A program made the position numbers and the translations under genes. Under the pieces are notes generated by a model. The model was not told the origin of the DNA. It searched no databases and saw only the letters and a list, made by a program, of their open reading frames with translations. A stretch of 16,273 bases of DNA from an uncultured Collinsella sp. (GTDB taxonomy: Bacteria; Actinomycetota; Coriobacteriia; Coriobacteriales; Coriobacteriaceae). Positions 1 through 6,617 of this stretch are shown piece by piece. Every line of letters begins with the position of its first letter. Positions within the stretch are counted from its first letter, which is position 1. The stretch covers positions 1 to 16,273 of the forward strand of contig USAY01000033.1 in the NCBI GenBank assembly GCA_900552755.1. Direction: 5' to 3'.

Positions 1-1013
1 CGCTGGTGCAAGCCGTCGCCGCCGACAAGCCCGAGGTTGTTGTCGACCTGGGTGACATCTCGCGCCGCCTACACGAGTTGGCCGAGAACCTCAAACTCAT
101 CATTGACGGTACCGACGAACACTACGTGTACTCGCTGCAAGTCAATCGCAGATTGCGCGCCGGCGGCGAGTCGATGACCGCGGAGCGCATCGATATTGGC
201 GAGGCCTTGGCAACCGAGTGGCTGCCCGAGGTCCACACGGCTATCTTCGCATCGGCGACCATGACGGTTTCCAAGAGCTTTGAGCACTTTAACCACGCCG
301 TCGGCCTCGATCGCATCGGTGCCTCGACATCATCGTCGCTGCACTTGGATTCGAGCTACGATTTCGATTCGAATATGGCCGTGGTCGTGGCTGGGGATAT
401 CCCCGATCCGCGCGACCGCGAAGGCTATCTTTCGGCGCTCGAGCGTGTGCTGGTCGACGCTCATCTTGCCATGGGCGGCTCGGTGCTCACGCTGTTCACC
501 AACAGGCGTGACATGGAGGAACTGTACGCTCGTGTCGAGCCCAAGATAGCTCGCGCGGGTCTGGAACTCAACTGCCAGCAGCGCAACTCGTCTCCTCGTC
601 GCCTGCGCGATCGGTTTATCAACGAACCGACCTCGTCGCTCTTTGCGCTTAAGGCCTTTTGGGAAGGGTTTGACGCCAGCGGCGAGACGCTGCGCTGCGT
701 CATCATCCCCAAGCTGCCGTTCTCGAGCCCCACAGACCCGCTCTCATGCGAGCGCAATCTGCGTGAAGACCGCGCTTGGGCGCGCTATTCGCTGCCCGAG
801 GCCGTGCTCGAGGTCAAGCAGGCCGCCGGTCGCCTCATTCGCTCATCGACCGATTGTGGCGTACTCATCTTGGCCGACCCGCGCCTGGTGACGAAGGGCT
901 ACGGCAAGAAATTCTTAACGTCGCTGCCCACGAGTTCCTATCAGCGCATCGAATCGGCACAAATCGGGCACTATCTACAGCTGTGGCGCGCACGCCACGA
1001 GCGGCGCCGCTAA
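1..1013 (+). CDS. DinG/XPD-family ATP-dependent DNA helicase, C-terminal part (5' partial)
   Basis: The reading frame is open to the left edge, so the N-terminal half with Walker A and any iron-sulfur cluster lies outside the window; the GTG at 6 is very unlikely to be the true start. The visible 335 residues carry the second helicase domain of the DinG/Rad3/XPD superfamily 2 group. Near residue 80 is an IFASATMT segment (the SATL-type motif). It is followed by SVLTLFTNRRDMEELY, by the FWEGFDASGE motif with IIPKLPFSSP, and by motif VI, QAAGRLIRS, with its arginine finger region. Family members are ATP-driven 5'-3' DNA helicases that act in repair or resolve R-loops and other DNA structures. 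The stop codon TAA (1011-1013) overlaps the stop of the converging WYL gene by 4 bases. DinG-like assignment is solid; the exact subfamily cannot be fixed without the N-terminus. Confidence 0.88.
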   Translation, partial: LVQAVAADKPEVVVDLGDISRRLHELAENLKLIIDGTDEHYVYSLQVNRRLRAGGESMTAERIDIGEALATEWLPEVHTAIFASATMTVSKSFEHFNHAVGLDRIGASTSSSLHLDSSYDFDSNMAVVVAGDIPDPRDREGYLSALERVLVDAHLAMGGSVLTLFTNRRDMEELYARVEPKIARAGLELNCQQRNSSPRRLRDRFINEPTSSLFALKAFWEGFDASGETLRCVIIPKLPFSSPTDPLSCERNLREDRAWARYSLPEAVLEVKQAAGRLIRSSTDCGVLILADPRLVTKGYGKKFLTSLPTSSYQRIESAQIGHYLQLWRARHERRR

Positions 1014-1927
1014 AGCGGACAGACGAGGGATTTTGCCATATCGCACAGATGTTCTGACAGAGCGGGGTCATCCAAGATGCGGATGGCCCCGCCCGCTGCG
1101 ATTACCTGGCTAAACAGCCAGCGCTCGGAGCCGTAGCGCACATTTACTGTTGAGCTGTCCGCTCCATTGGGTTCAATCGACATGACGCCGGGCCAGTCTA
1201 GGCGCTCTGCCAAGGCGCGCGGCATGAGAAGCTTCGCGCTCCGCTCCGCCTGGGCGAGGGAGTCATGGAGGGTCGCGGGCTCCGGTGCGTGGCGCACGAC
1301 GGAGTCGTCGGTCAAGACCAGGCCCTCGATTTTATCCATACGATAGGTACGCTGCTCGTCGACCGCGACATCCCAGGCAATCAGATACGTTTGGTCGCCG
1401 TTTGTTGTGATGCGCAAGGGGTCGACCAAACGCTCGCGCGCTTGTGTGTCATCCATCGAGCGATACGAGATGCGGCAGCGAACGCCGTCCCGAATGGCGC
1501 AGCTCAGCTGCTGCCAGTGCGATCCGTGGGCGACGGTGTCAAAGACGCGCTGGTTGTAGCCGAGCTCTTTGGGAAGAAGGGCGCGCCGTATTCGAGCCGC
1601 CGCTTGGGGTTCGATTCCCAATGATTCAAGTTCATGGTTGAGCACAGCGCCCTCGGCGGCACTCAGACGCAGCGGTAGCACGCGCCCCGCATCACCGGTG
1701 AGGACCACGCACTCGCCGCGGCGTTCGCAGATAATACGTGCGCCCGATTTTCGGTCCGCAAGTGTCGAGACAATCTCGAGAATCTCGTCGAGCGATGCCC
1801 CCGTGATATCAAAGCGACAGCAAAGCTCGTCTCGTGTCATGCCATTCTCGCCGGCGGCGTAGAGGGCCTCCATGATGTCGATGGCGCGCGAGAGTCTTTG
1901 CTCGCTGGTGAGTTTACGCACGGGCAT
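1010..1927 (-). CDS. WYL-domain transcriptional regulator (PafC-like, second gene of a pair)
   Basis: This encodes 305 residues. Residues about 8-75 form a winged-helix-like DNA-binding region (ENGMTRDELCCRFDITGASL). Residues about 138-207 are a WYL domain, where the WYL motif reads YLIAWD and is followed by RTYRMDKIEGL. A C-terminal extension of the WCX type (about 225-305) follows. WYL proteins are ligand- or nucleic-acid-sensing regulators; in mycobacteria the PafB/PafC pair activates the LexA-independent DNA-damage response. The ATG at 1927 lies inside the end of the upstream WYL gene (14-base overlap), so the two are almost certainly co-translated. A GGA-type ribosome site is 12 bases upstream, rather far, which also suggests coupling. 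The PafC role is inferred from domain order and pairing, not proven. Confidence 0.85.
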   Translation of the reverse strand: MPVRKLTSEQRLSRAIDIMEALYAAGENGMTRDELCCRFDITGASLDEILEIVSTLADRKSGARIICERRGECVVLTGDAGRVLPLRLSAAEGAVLNHELESLGIEPQAAARIRRALLPKELGYNQRVFDTVAHGSHWQQLSCAIRDGVRCRISYRSMDDTQARERLVDPLRITTNGDQTYLIAWDVAVDEQRTYRMDKIEGLVLTDDSVVRHAPEPATLHDSLAQAERSAKLLMPRALAERLDWPGVMSIEPNGADSSTVNVRYGSERWLFSQVIAAGGAIRILDDPALSEHLCDMAKSLVCPL

Positions 1928-2936
1928 GCTCGTGCACCGTCCTTTCGATGAGGTGATTCCACGCCCGCTTGAGAGAATCGGGGGCGACGGGCCTCATGCC
2001 ATCCATGGCATGGGTCATGCAAAACGAGGCTGCGGCTTCAAAGTCGCGCACGTCAACGGTCCATGTCCAACCTGCTTCGGTGCGCATGAGTTCGCCTCGT
2101 CCGCGCGTGAGACCGCTGATCATATCGGCCTGCGCTTCACGCGCAAACGAGAACGTAGCCGCAACGGGTGGGCGGTCGGCAAAATCGAACTCAAAGAATA
2201 AGTAATCGTTGAGGTTGAAATCCGCAGGGATGGCGTAGGCTTTCGAAGGACGCCAAGCGCGAACGATACGGTCGCAGCGGAATGTCCTGATGTCGTCGGT
2301 GACATTGTCGAGGCCGCAGAAGTACGCCACGCCCTCGCGTTCGAACATGCCGTAGACACAGACGGTACGTTCTTTCTGCTCGCCGCGTCCGTTCTGATAT
2401 AAAAATCGCAGCGCGCATCGCTCGGCAAAGGCGCTCCATACCGCATCGACGGTGGGAGAGCGGCGAATCGGTGTTTCGTCCACCGTCGTCCCACCGGTGA
2501 GGTAGGCAATCTTGGAGCGAATATCGGCAAGCGGTGCGGCAAAAGTGGATGAGCCGGCCGCTAGCGTCTGGTCGATGGCGTTGAGCAGGATATCGGCATC
2601 GTCTGCGGTGATGAGGCCGCCTGCAGCAAACGTGTGCTCGCGGTCGATTGTCCACGAGCTTTCCTCGGTCTCCTGCGCACCGGCGGGGCGAACCTCCTTG
2701 ATTAAGATGCCACGCTCGAGCAGTTTGTCACGATCGCGCCGAAACTTGCGCTTATCCGAGTCGATATTGCCCGAGCCATATCCCAGGTCGGAATCCAAGA
2801 CGATCTGCTCGGTCGTCAACGGTTCGGGGGAGCTGTTGAGCACAAAGAAAAGATTGAGGATGCGCTGAGCCGTTTTATCGAAACTGGGCTCCGAATTCCC
2901 CTTTTTAATTGTCGCGGTCGTGTCGCTTGCCGTCAT
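1914..2936 (-). CDS. WYL-domain transcriptional regulator (PafB-like, first gene of a pair)
   Basis: This encodes 340 residues. An N-terminal winged helix (about 20-98) contains the LSSPEPLTTEQI-like helix-turn-helix lead-in, and SDKRKFRRDRDKLLERGI, which resembles the recognition helix of WYL regulators. The WYL domain lies at about 163-232 (FLYQNGRG, then VAYFCGLD in place of the WYL triplet, then RTFRCDRIVRAW). A C-terminal WCX-like part follows (about 255-335). The ATG at 2936 has a GAGGA ribosome site 4 bases upstream on the minus strand. It is the first gene of a two-gene operon that reads toward the DinG-like helicase. The tandem WYL layout matches PafBC, an actinobacterial DNA-damage regulator, and the helicase neighbour fits that theme. 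The sequence alone cannot show which genes it controls. Confidence 0.85.
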   Translation of the reverse strand: MTASDTTATIKKGNSEPSFDKTAQRILNLFFVLNSSPEPLTTEQIVLDSDLGYGSGNIDSDKRKFRRDRDKLLERGILIKEVRPAGAQETEESSWTIDREHTFAAGGLITADDADILLNAIDQTLAAGSSTFAAPLADIRSKIAYLTGGTTVDETPIRRSPTVDAVWSAFAERCALRFLYQNGRGEQKERTVCVYGMFEREGVAYFCGLDNVTDDIRTFRCDRIVRAWRPSKAYAIPADFNLNDYLFFEFDFADRPPVAATFSFAREAQADMISGLTRGRGELMRTEAGWTWTVDVRDFEAAASFCMTHAMDGMRPVAPDSLKRAWNHLIERTVHEHARA

Positions 2937-2995
2937 AGGGTCCTCGCATGAGAAGGTGGTTTGCTGCCATGATTTTAGTCCGATATGGAGATTAG

Positions 2996-3024
2996 GCTAT
3001 ATCCTTGTCCGCTCGGGGCGTTAA
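2996..3024 (-). promoter_or_regulatory. Candidate promoter of the WYL operon
   Basis: On the minus strand a TTAACG (-35, at 3024-3019) is followed after exactly 17 bases by TATAGC (-10, at 3001-2996), about 60 bases upstream of the first WYL start. Each box matches 4 of 6 consensus positions, so this is plausible but not certain. Confidence 0.4.
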
Positions 3025-3060
3025 GATGGCCCGAATTCGGTCGTTTGCGCTCGCTCGGGG

Positions 3061-3066
3061 TATACT
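3061..3066 (+). promoter_or_regulatory. Candidate -10 box of the M28-like gene
   Basis: TATACT lies about 70 bases upstream of the chosen start at 3135, in the 198-base gap between divergent genes. No convincing -35 hexamer stands at the usual spacing. The same TATACT box occurs in front of the tRNA gene in this window, which gives some support. Confidence 0.35.
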
Positions 3067-3134
3067 TTCGACTATATACGGTTCTAATGTGCATGCATTG
3101 GGCCTATTTGTCGGATTATGGATGTGGAGCGCAC

Positions 3135-6100
3135 ATGGCGAACACCCAGAACTATATTAACCACCTGCTGCAGAACACCGGCATTACGCCGGCATGCAGC
3201 GAAGAAGAGCGCTTGGCTGCCGAGGATATCGCTCAGATCTTCCGCAACCACGGCTTTGATCCCGAGGTTCAGGAGTTCAATGCTCCGGCGCCCAGTAGAT
3301 TGGCATTTGCCGTTACCGGTATTCTTGCGTTTGCCGGCGCCCTGCTGATGGGCATCGGCGGCGGTGTCGGCTTGGTCGGCACCTTGCTGGCCATTGTCGG
3401 CGCCGTTCTTTACGTGCTCGAGCGCACGGGCCACCCCGTGGTTTCGCGCCTGGGCAAGACGGGCGTGAGCCAAAATGTCATCGCCTACCACAAAGCCTCG
3501 GGTCCGCTCGCGTCTCCGCGCAACCGCCCGGTGGTCGTTGTCGCACACTACGACTCTCCCCGTGCTGAGCTGCTCGCCCGTGAGCCCTATGCTTCGTATC
3601 GTGCGCTTATCGCCAAGCTGTTGCCTGTTGCCACGGTTGCCCCTGCTGCCGTTGCCATCCTGCGCATCCTGCCGCTTCCCGGCGCGCTCAAGGTTCTGCT
3701 GTGGATTGTCGCGATCCTCGCTTCCCTCGTTGCACTTGCCAACGCGGCAAACATCATCTCTAACCGCCACATTCTTCCCTATACGTCCGGCGCGGTGTGC
3801 AACAAGTCTTCTGTCGCCGCTATGCTCGGCGTTATGGACAACGTTGCTCCCTTCCAGGGCGAAAACGAGTTTCCCGACGATGTTCCGTTCGACACCTATT
3901 TTGGGGAGCAGAAGCGTCGTGCCGAGGAAATGGCGCGTGCGGCGGCGGAGTATGCCGCGGCCCAGCAGCAAAACGACTACGGCAACACCATCGAGTACGA
4001 AGAACCTACCTACGCCGAGGACGAGTTCGGTCAGCCGATTGCTCCCGGCGCTCAGACCGAGCCCGAACAGGGTGAGGCTTTCGACGAGCAGATCGAGGGC
4101 TTTGAGGGTGCGTCTGCCGACGAGACGCTGATCGGCGCCATCGTGCCCGAGGATCAGAATCAGACTGTCCAGGCCGAAGAGTTCAATGACGAGGTTCCCG
4201 CTGCCGAGTCGGCGGAGGAACCTGCCGCGGTCGAGCCCGAGCCCAAGCTCTATCGCAACGCCGCCGGCAACATCCGCTTTGGTTCGGATGCCATCCGTGC
4301 GCTCGGAATGCTTCCCGAGTCCTGCACGCTCGATTACGAGGAGGGCGAGGAGCCGACGTTTGAGCTCGAGCCTGCCCCCGTTGTCACCGTGGATGATGAG
4401 TCTGCCGCGGTTACCGCTGCCGTTGCCGAGCCCGAGGCGGTGTCCGCGATCGATCCCGCGGCAGGACTGGACATTTTGGCTCCCGCCGCGCCGGTGCAAG
4501 ACGTTGCGGACGAGTCTGACGACGATTACGTTGAACAGCCGAGGCGCGTGTCTTACGAGAGCGATACTGATTTCTCTGCCGAGATTCCCGCGGCAACGCC
4601 CCATGCCGACATTGCATCGGCGTTCTCGTCGATTGGCGCCAGCGCTTCCAACTTCTTTAAGGGTGCGCTTGCAAAGGGCAAGAAATTTGTCGACGATTTC
4701 GAGGAGAAGCGCGCTGCCGCACGCGAGGCTGCCGAGCAGGAGGCTATCGCTCAGCAGCAGGCAGCCGAGGCGGCACGTGAGCTCGCGGCGCAAGAGTTCG
4801 AGCAGAACGAGGCTATGCAGTCCGTGCCCGTCGACGCCGCCGAAGCTACAACGTCCTTTGAGTCCCAGCAACCGACGTCCGCGGATGTTGTTGAGGCGAC
4901 GACGTCTTTCGAGGCCCAGCAGCACGTCGATAGCACCATGTCGTTTGATGCCGCGAAGTTCGATTCCACGATAACGTTTGAAAAGCAAGGCACCGCGATT
5001 GCCGAGCCCCTTCCTGTTTCCGATGAACAGGGCGACGCGGTGGACGATGACGAGCCTATTGATGCTGCCGAAATCCAAGATGCCGCCGAGGACGAGCCCG
5101 TCGAGGCCAACTCTGACGAAGAACAATACGCGGCAGCCGAGCAAGATGAGTCGACCGAGGCCGAGCAGGAGGAAGTGCCTGCGGTTTCCGAGGCTCCCGA
5201 GACAGATGAGTCGAGGCCTTACTCCACGCAGATTTTCACCATGCCGACCCCGAGTGGTTCCGGTGCCACGGTTGCCGATGTCGCTCCCACCCAGGACGAA
5301 ACGGTCGATTCCCTTATGGCCCAGATTTCCTCCCAGGCATCACCGCGTCCGCAGATGAATGTTCCCGATCCGGCGTCGGCACCGTCGCCTGCGCCCTCTT
5401 CGTCTCCGCTGGCTTCGGTCCCCGATCCGTCGCTGCCGTCGATGAAGCAGGCAAACGTTGCGTCTCGCACGTCGCTGTTCGACCTTCCCGATCCCTCTGC
5501 CCAGGTCAACGACCCCTTTGCTACTGCCCAGGGTCCCGAACCCACATCGGCACCCGTTGCGCCTCCTATGCCCGTTGCGTCGGGCGCGCAGCCGATCGAG
5601 ACCATTTCGGCTCCCGCCCCGGCGGCACCCAAGTCTCGTAAGCGCGGCCTGGGTGGCCTGTTCGGCCGTAAAAAGAAAAACGAGCAGGACAGCATGAGTG
5701 ACTGGCTGGGCGTCGAAGACGATTACGATGCCAAGAAGTCCGGTCGCGGTATCGGTTCGTGGGATAACTTCGAGGACGATAACGATGGCTGGAAGGGCGG
5801 CGCTACGTCTTCCGATGGCGCTTCTTCCGAAGATATGCTCTCGGCTGTCGCCTCTATGGGCGATGATGAGCTGCTCGGTCACAATATCTGGTTTGTGGCA
5901 ACGGGCGCCTCGGATTGTGATGGCGCCGGCATGAAGGCCTTCTTGGCTTCGCACCGCGATAAGCTCCGCGGCGTATTCTTCATCAATCTTGAATCCGTCG
6001 GCGCCGGTAGGCTTTCGGTGGTGACGGTTGAGGGCGAACAGCAGCTGCTCAAGGGCGATCGCCGCATCATGAACCTGGTCAGCAAGGTGTGCAAGTCGTT

Positions 6101-6311
6101 CCATGTCGATTGTGGCGCGCTCGAGATGCCCTATGCCAAGACCGATGCCTATGCCGCGCTCGAGGCGAGCCGCCGAGCCCTCACCATCGCCGGCGTGGAC
6201 GGCACGCGTCTGGCTTGCGCTCGTACCGAGGACGACCTGCCCCACAATGTCAACCCGACGAACATTGCCACGGTATCCGAGGTCGTGACCGAGGTTATCC
6301 GCCGTTCGTAG
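3135..6311 (+). CDS. Membrane M28-type peptidase-like protein split by a long acidic disordered insertion
   Basis: This encodes 1058 residues. The ATG at 3135 is chosen because GGAG sits 5 bases upstream and family-like sequence (MANTQNYINHLL) begins there; 50 further in-frame codons upstream look non-coding. Residues 55-75 and 77-95 are two membrane helices. VVVVAHYDSPRAE (134-144) is the first M28 zinc motif (His138, Asp140). Two more helices follow (about 157-179 and 184-206), then SGAVCNKSSVAAML (218-231), where the usual metal-bridging Asp is Cys222. Residues about 237-912 are Glu/Ala/Pro/Ser-rich and low in complexity, with a coiled-coil-like stretch (518-560), a 17-residue near-repeat (570-603) and a basic patch (834-848). 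The peptidase fold resumes at HNIWFVATGASDCDGAG (916-932), where the Glu-Glu pair reads Ser926-Asp927. INLESVG (Glu953 for Asp) and LPHNVNP (possible last ligand His1037) follow. Peptidase activity is doubtful; the fold assignment is fairly sure. Confidence 0.78.
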   Translation: MANTQNYINHLLQNTGITPACSEEERLAAEDIAQIFRNHGFDPEVQEFNAPAPSRLAFAVTGILAFAGALLMGIGGGVGLVGTLLAIVGAVLYVLERTGHPVVSRLGKTGVSQNVIAYHKASGPLASPRNRPVVVVAHYDSPRAELLAREPYASYRALIAKLLPVATVAPAAVAILRILPLPGALKVLLWIVAILASLVALANAANIISNRHILPYTSGAVCNKSSVAAMLGVMDNVAPFQGENEFPDDVPFDTYFGEQKRRAEEMARAAAEYAAAQQQNDYGNTIEYEEPTYAEDEFGQPIAPGAQTEPEQGEAFDEQIEGFEGASADETLIGAIVPEDQNQTVQAEEFNDEVPAAESAEEPAAVEPEPKLYRNAAGNIRFGSDAIRALGMLPESCTLDYEEGEEPTFELEPAPVVTVDDESAAVTAAVAEPEAVSAIDPAAGLDILAPAAPVQDVADESDDDYVEQPRRVSYESDTDFSAEIPAATPHADIASAFSSIGASASNFFKGALAKGKKFVDDFEEKRAAAREAAEQEAIAQQQAAEAARELAAQEFEQNEAMQSVPVDAAEATTSFESQQPTSADVVEATTSFEAQQHVDSTMSFDAAKFDSTITFEKQGTAIAEPLPVSDEQGDAVDDDEPIDAAEIQDAAEDEPVEANSDEEQYAAAEQDESTEAEQEEVPAVSEAPETDESRPYSTQIFTMPTPSGSGATVADVAPTQDETVDSLMAQISSQASPRPQMNVPDPASAPSPAPSSSPLASVPDPSLPSMKQANVASRTSLFDLPDPSAQVNDPFATAQGPEPTSAPVAPPMPVASGAQPIETISAPAPAAPKSRKRGLGGLFGRKKKNEQDSMSDWLGVEDDYDAKKSGRGIGSWDNFEDDNDGWKGGATSSDGASSEDMLSAVASMGDDELLGHNIWFVATGASDCDGAGMKAFLASHRDKLRGVFFINLESVGAGRLSVVTVEGEQQLLKGDRRIMNLVSKVCKSFHVDCGALEMPYAKTDAYAALEASRRALTIAGVDGTRLACARTEDDLPHNVNPTNIATVSEVVTEVIRRS
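4842..4940 (+). repeat. Degenerate 51-bp tandem repeat coding for EATTSFE-type units
   Basis: Inside the disordered part of the M28-like protein, a unit starting at 4842 (EATTSFESQQ) recurs at 4893 (EATTSFEAQQ), 51 bases or 17 codons later. Shorter echoes (TMSFDA, TITFEK) follow. The codons have diverged between copies, so the duplication is not recent. Confidence 0.6.
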
Positions 6312-6332
6312 ACGGAGCTCTAAGGAGTCAAC

Positions 6333-6551
6333 GTGTTTTCGTATATTAAGCGCCATTGGCCTGTCTACGTGATTTTGACCTTGATTGCCATTGCGTTAGG
6401 ATTTGGGGCTGCCTACATCGTGGGTGCGAAGGGCTCGACCCCCGCCTCCGCAATCAGCGAAGAGGTGGAGCAAGAACAGAGTACGGGTGCCGATGGGATT
6501 CCTGAGTCCGAGCAGGCAATCGTTGATGGTGGATCTTCGTCTGCAGAGTAG
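6333..6551 (+). CDS. Small single-pass membrane protein of unknown function (72 aa)
   Basis: The GTG start at 6333 is supported by AAGGAG 5 bases upstream, and the gene begins only 21 bases after the M28-like gene, so the two form one transcription unit. The N-terminus MFSYIKRHWP is basic and is followed by one membrane helix (about 10-31, rich in Ile, Leu, Ala and Gly). The rest (32-72) is short, acidic and Ser/Glu/Gly-rich, with no recognisable domain. By the positive-inside rule the N-terminus is cytoplasmic and the acidic tail extracytoplasmic. I do not recognise a family. Its position suggests a partner or accessory of the M28-like membrane protein; that is inference only. Confidence 0.75.
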   Translation: MFSYIKRHWPVYVILTLIAIALGFGAAYIVGAKGSTPASAISEEVEQEQSTGADGIPESEQAIVDGGSSSAE

Positions 6552-6572
6552 ATACGGCGATTTACATGATTG

Positions 6573-6610
6573 AAAGCGGGCGAGCCAGTCCCCTGGCTCG
6601 CCCGCTTTTT
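6573..6610 (+). terminator. Strong intrinsic terminator after the M28-like/small membrane protein unit
   Basis: A perfect 16-bp GC-rich stem (6573-6588 with 6593-6608, loop TCCC) ends in five T residues (6606-6610). On the other strand the hairpin is followed by few T residues, so it mainly serves the plus-strand unit. It also separates that unit from the converging adhesin gene, whose stop is 8 bases further on. Confidence 0.92.
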
Positions 6611-6617
6611 CATCGCG

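Noticed and set aside
2985..3134. Upstream extension of the M28-like protein by 50 residues
   Set aside because: The first in-frame start lacks a ribosome site, the segment contains the probable promoter, and the ATG at 3135 has GGAG at 5 bases.
4411..4617. Several short arginine-rich frames within the M28-like gene
   Set aside because: They are alternative-frame readings of the low-complexity acidic region without starts or ribosome sites of their own.
3084..5144. A 686-codon open frame on the minus strand opposite the M28-like gene
   Set aside because: It is an antisense shadow: the Glu/Ala/Asp-rich GC-biased codons of the real gene leave the reverse frame free of stops. Its translation is Arg/Leu/Gly-rich with no domain and it has no suitable ribosome site.
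5340..6356. A 338-codon minus-strand open frame
   Set aside because: Same antisense effect over the 3' half of the M28-like gene; the C-terminal part is arginine-rich nonsense and the plus-strand frame carries recognisable M28 motifs.
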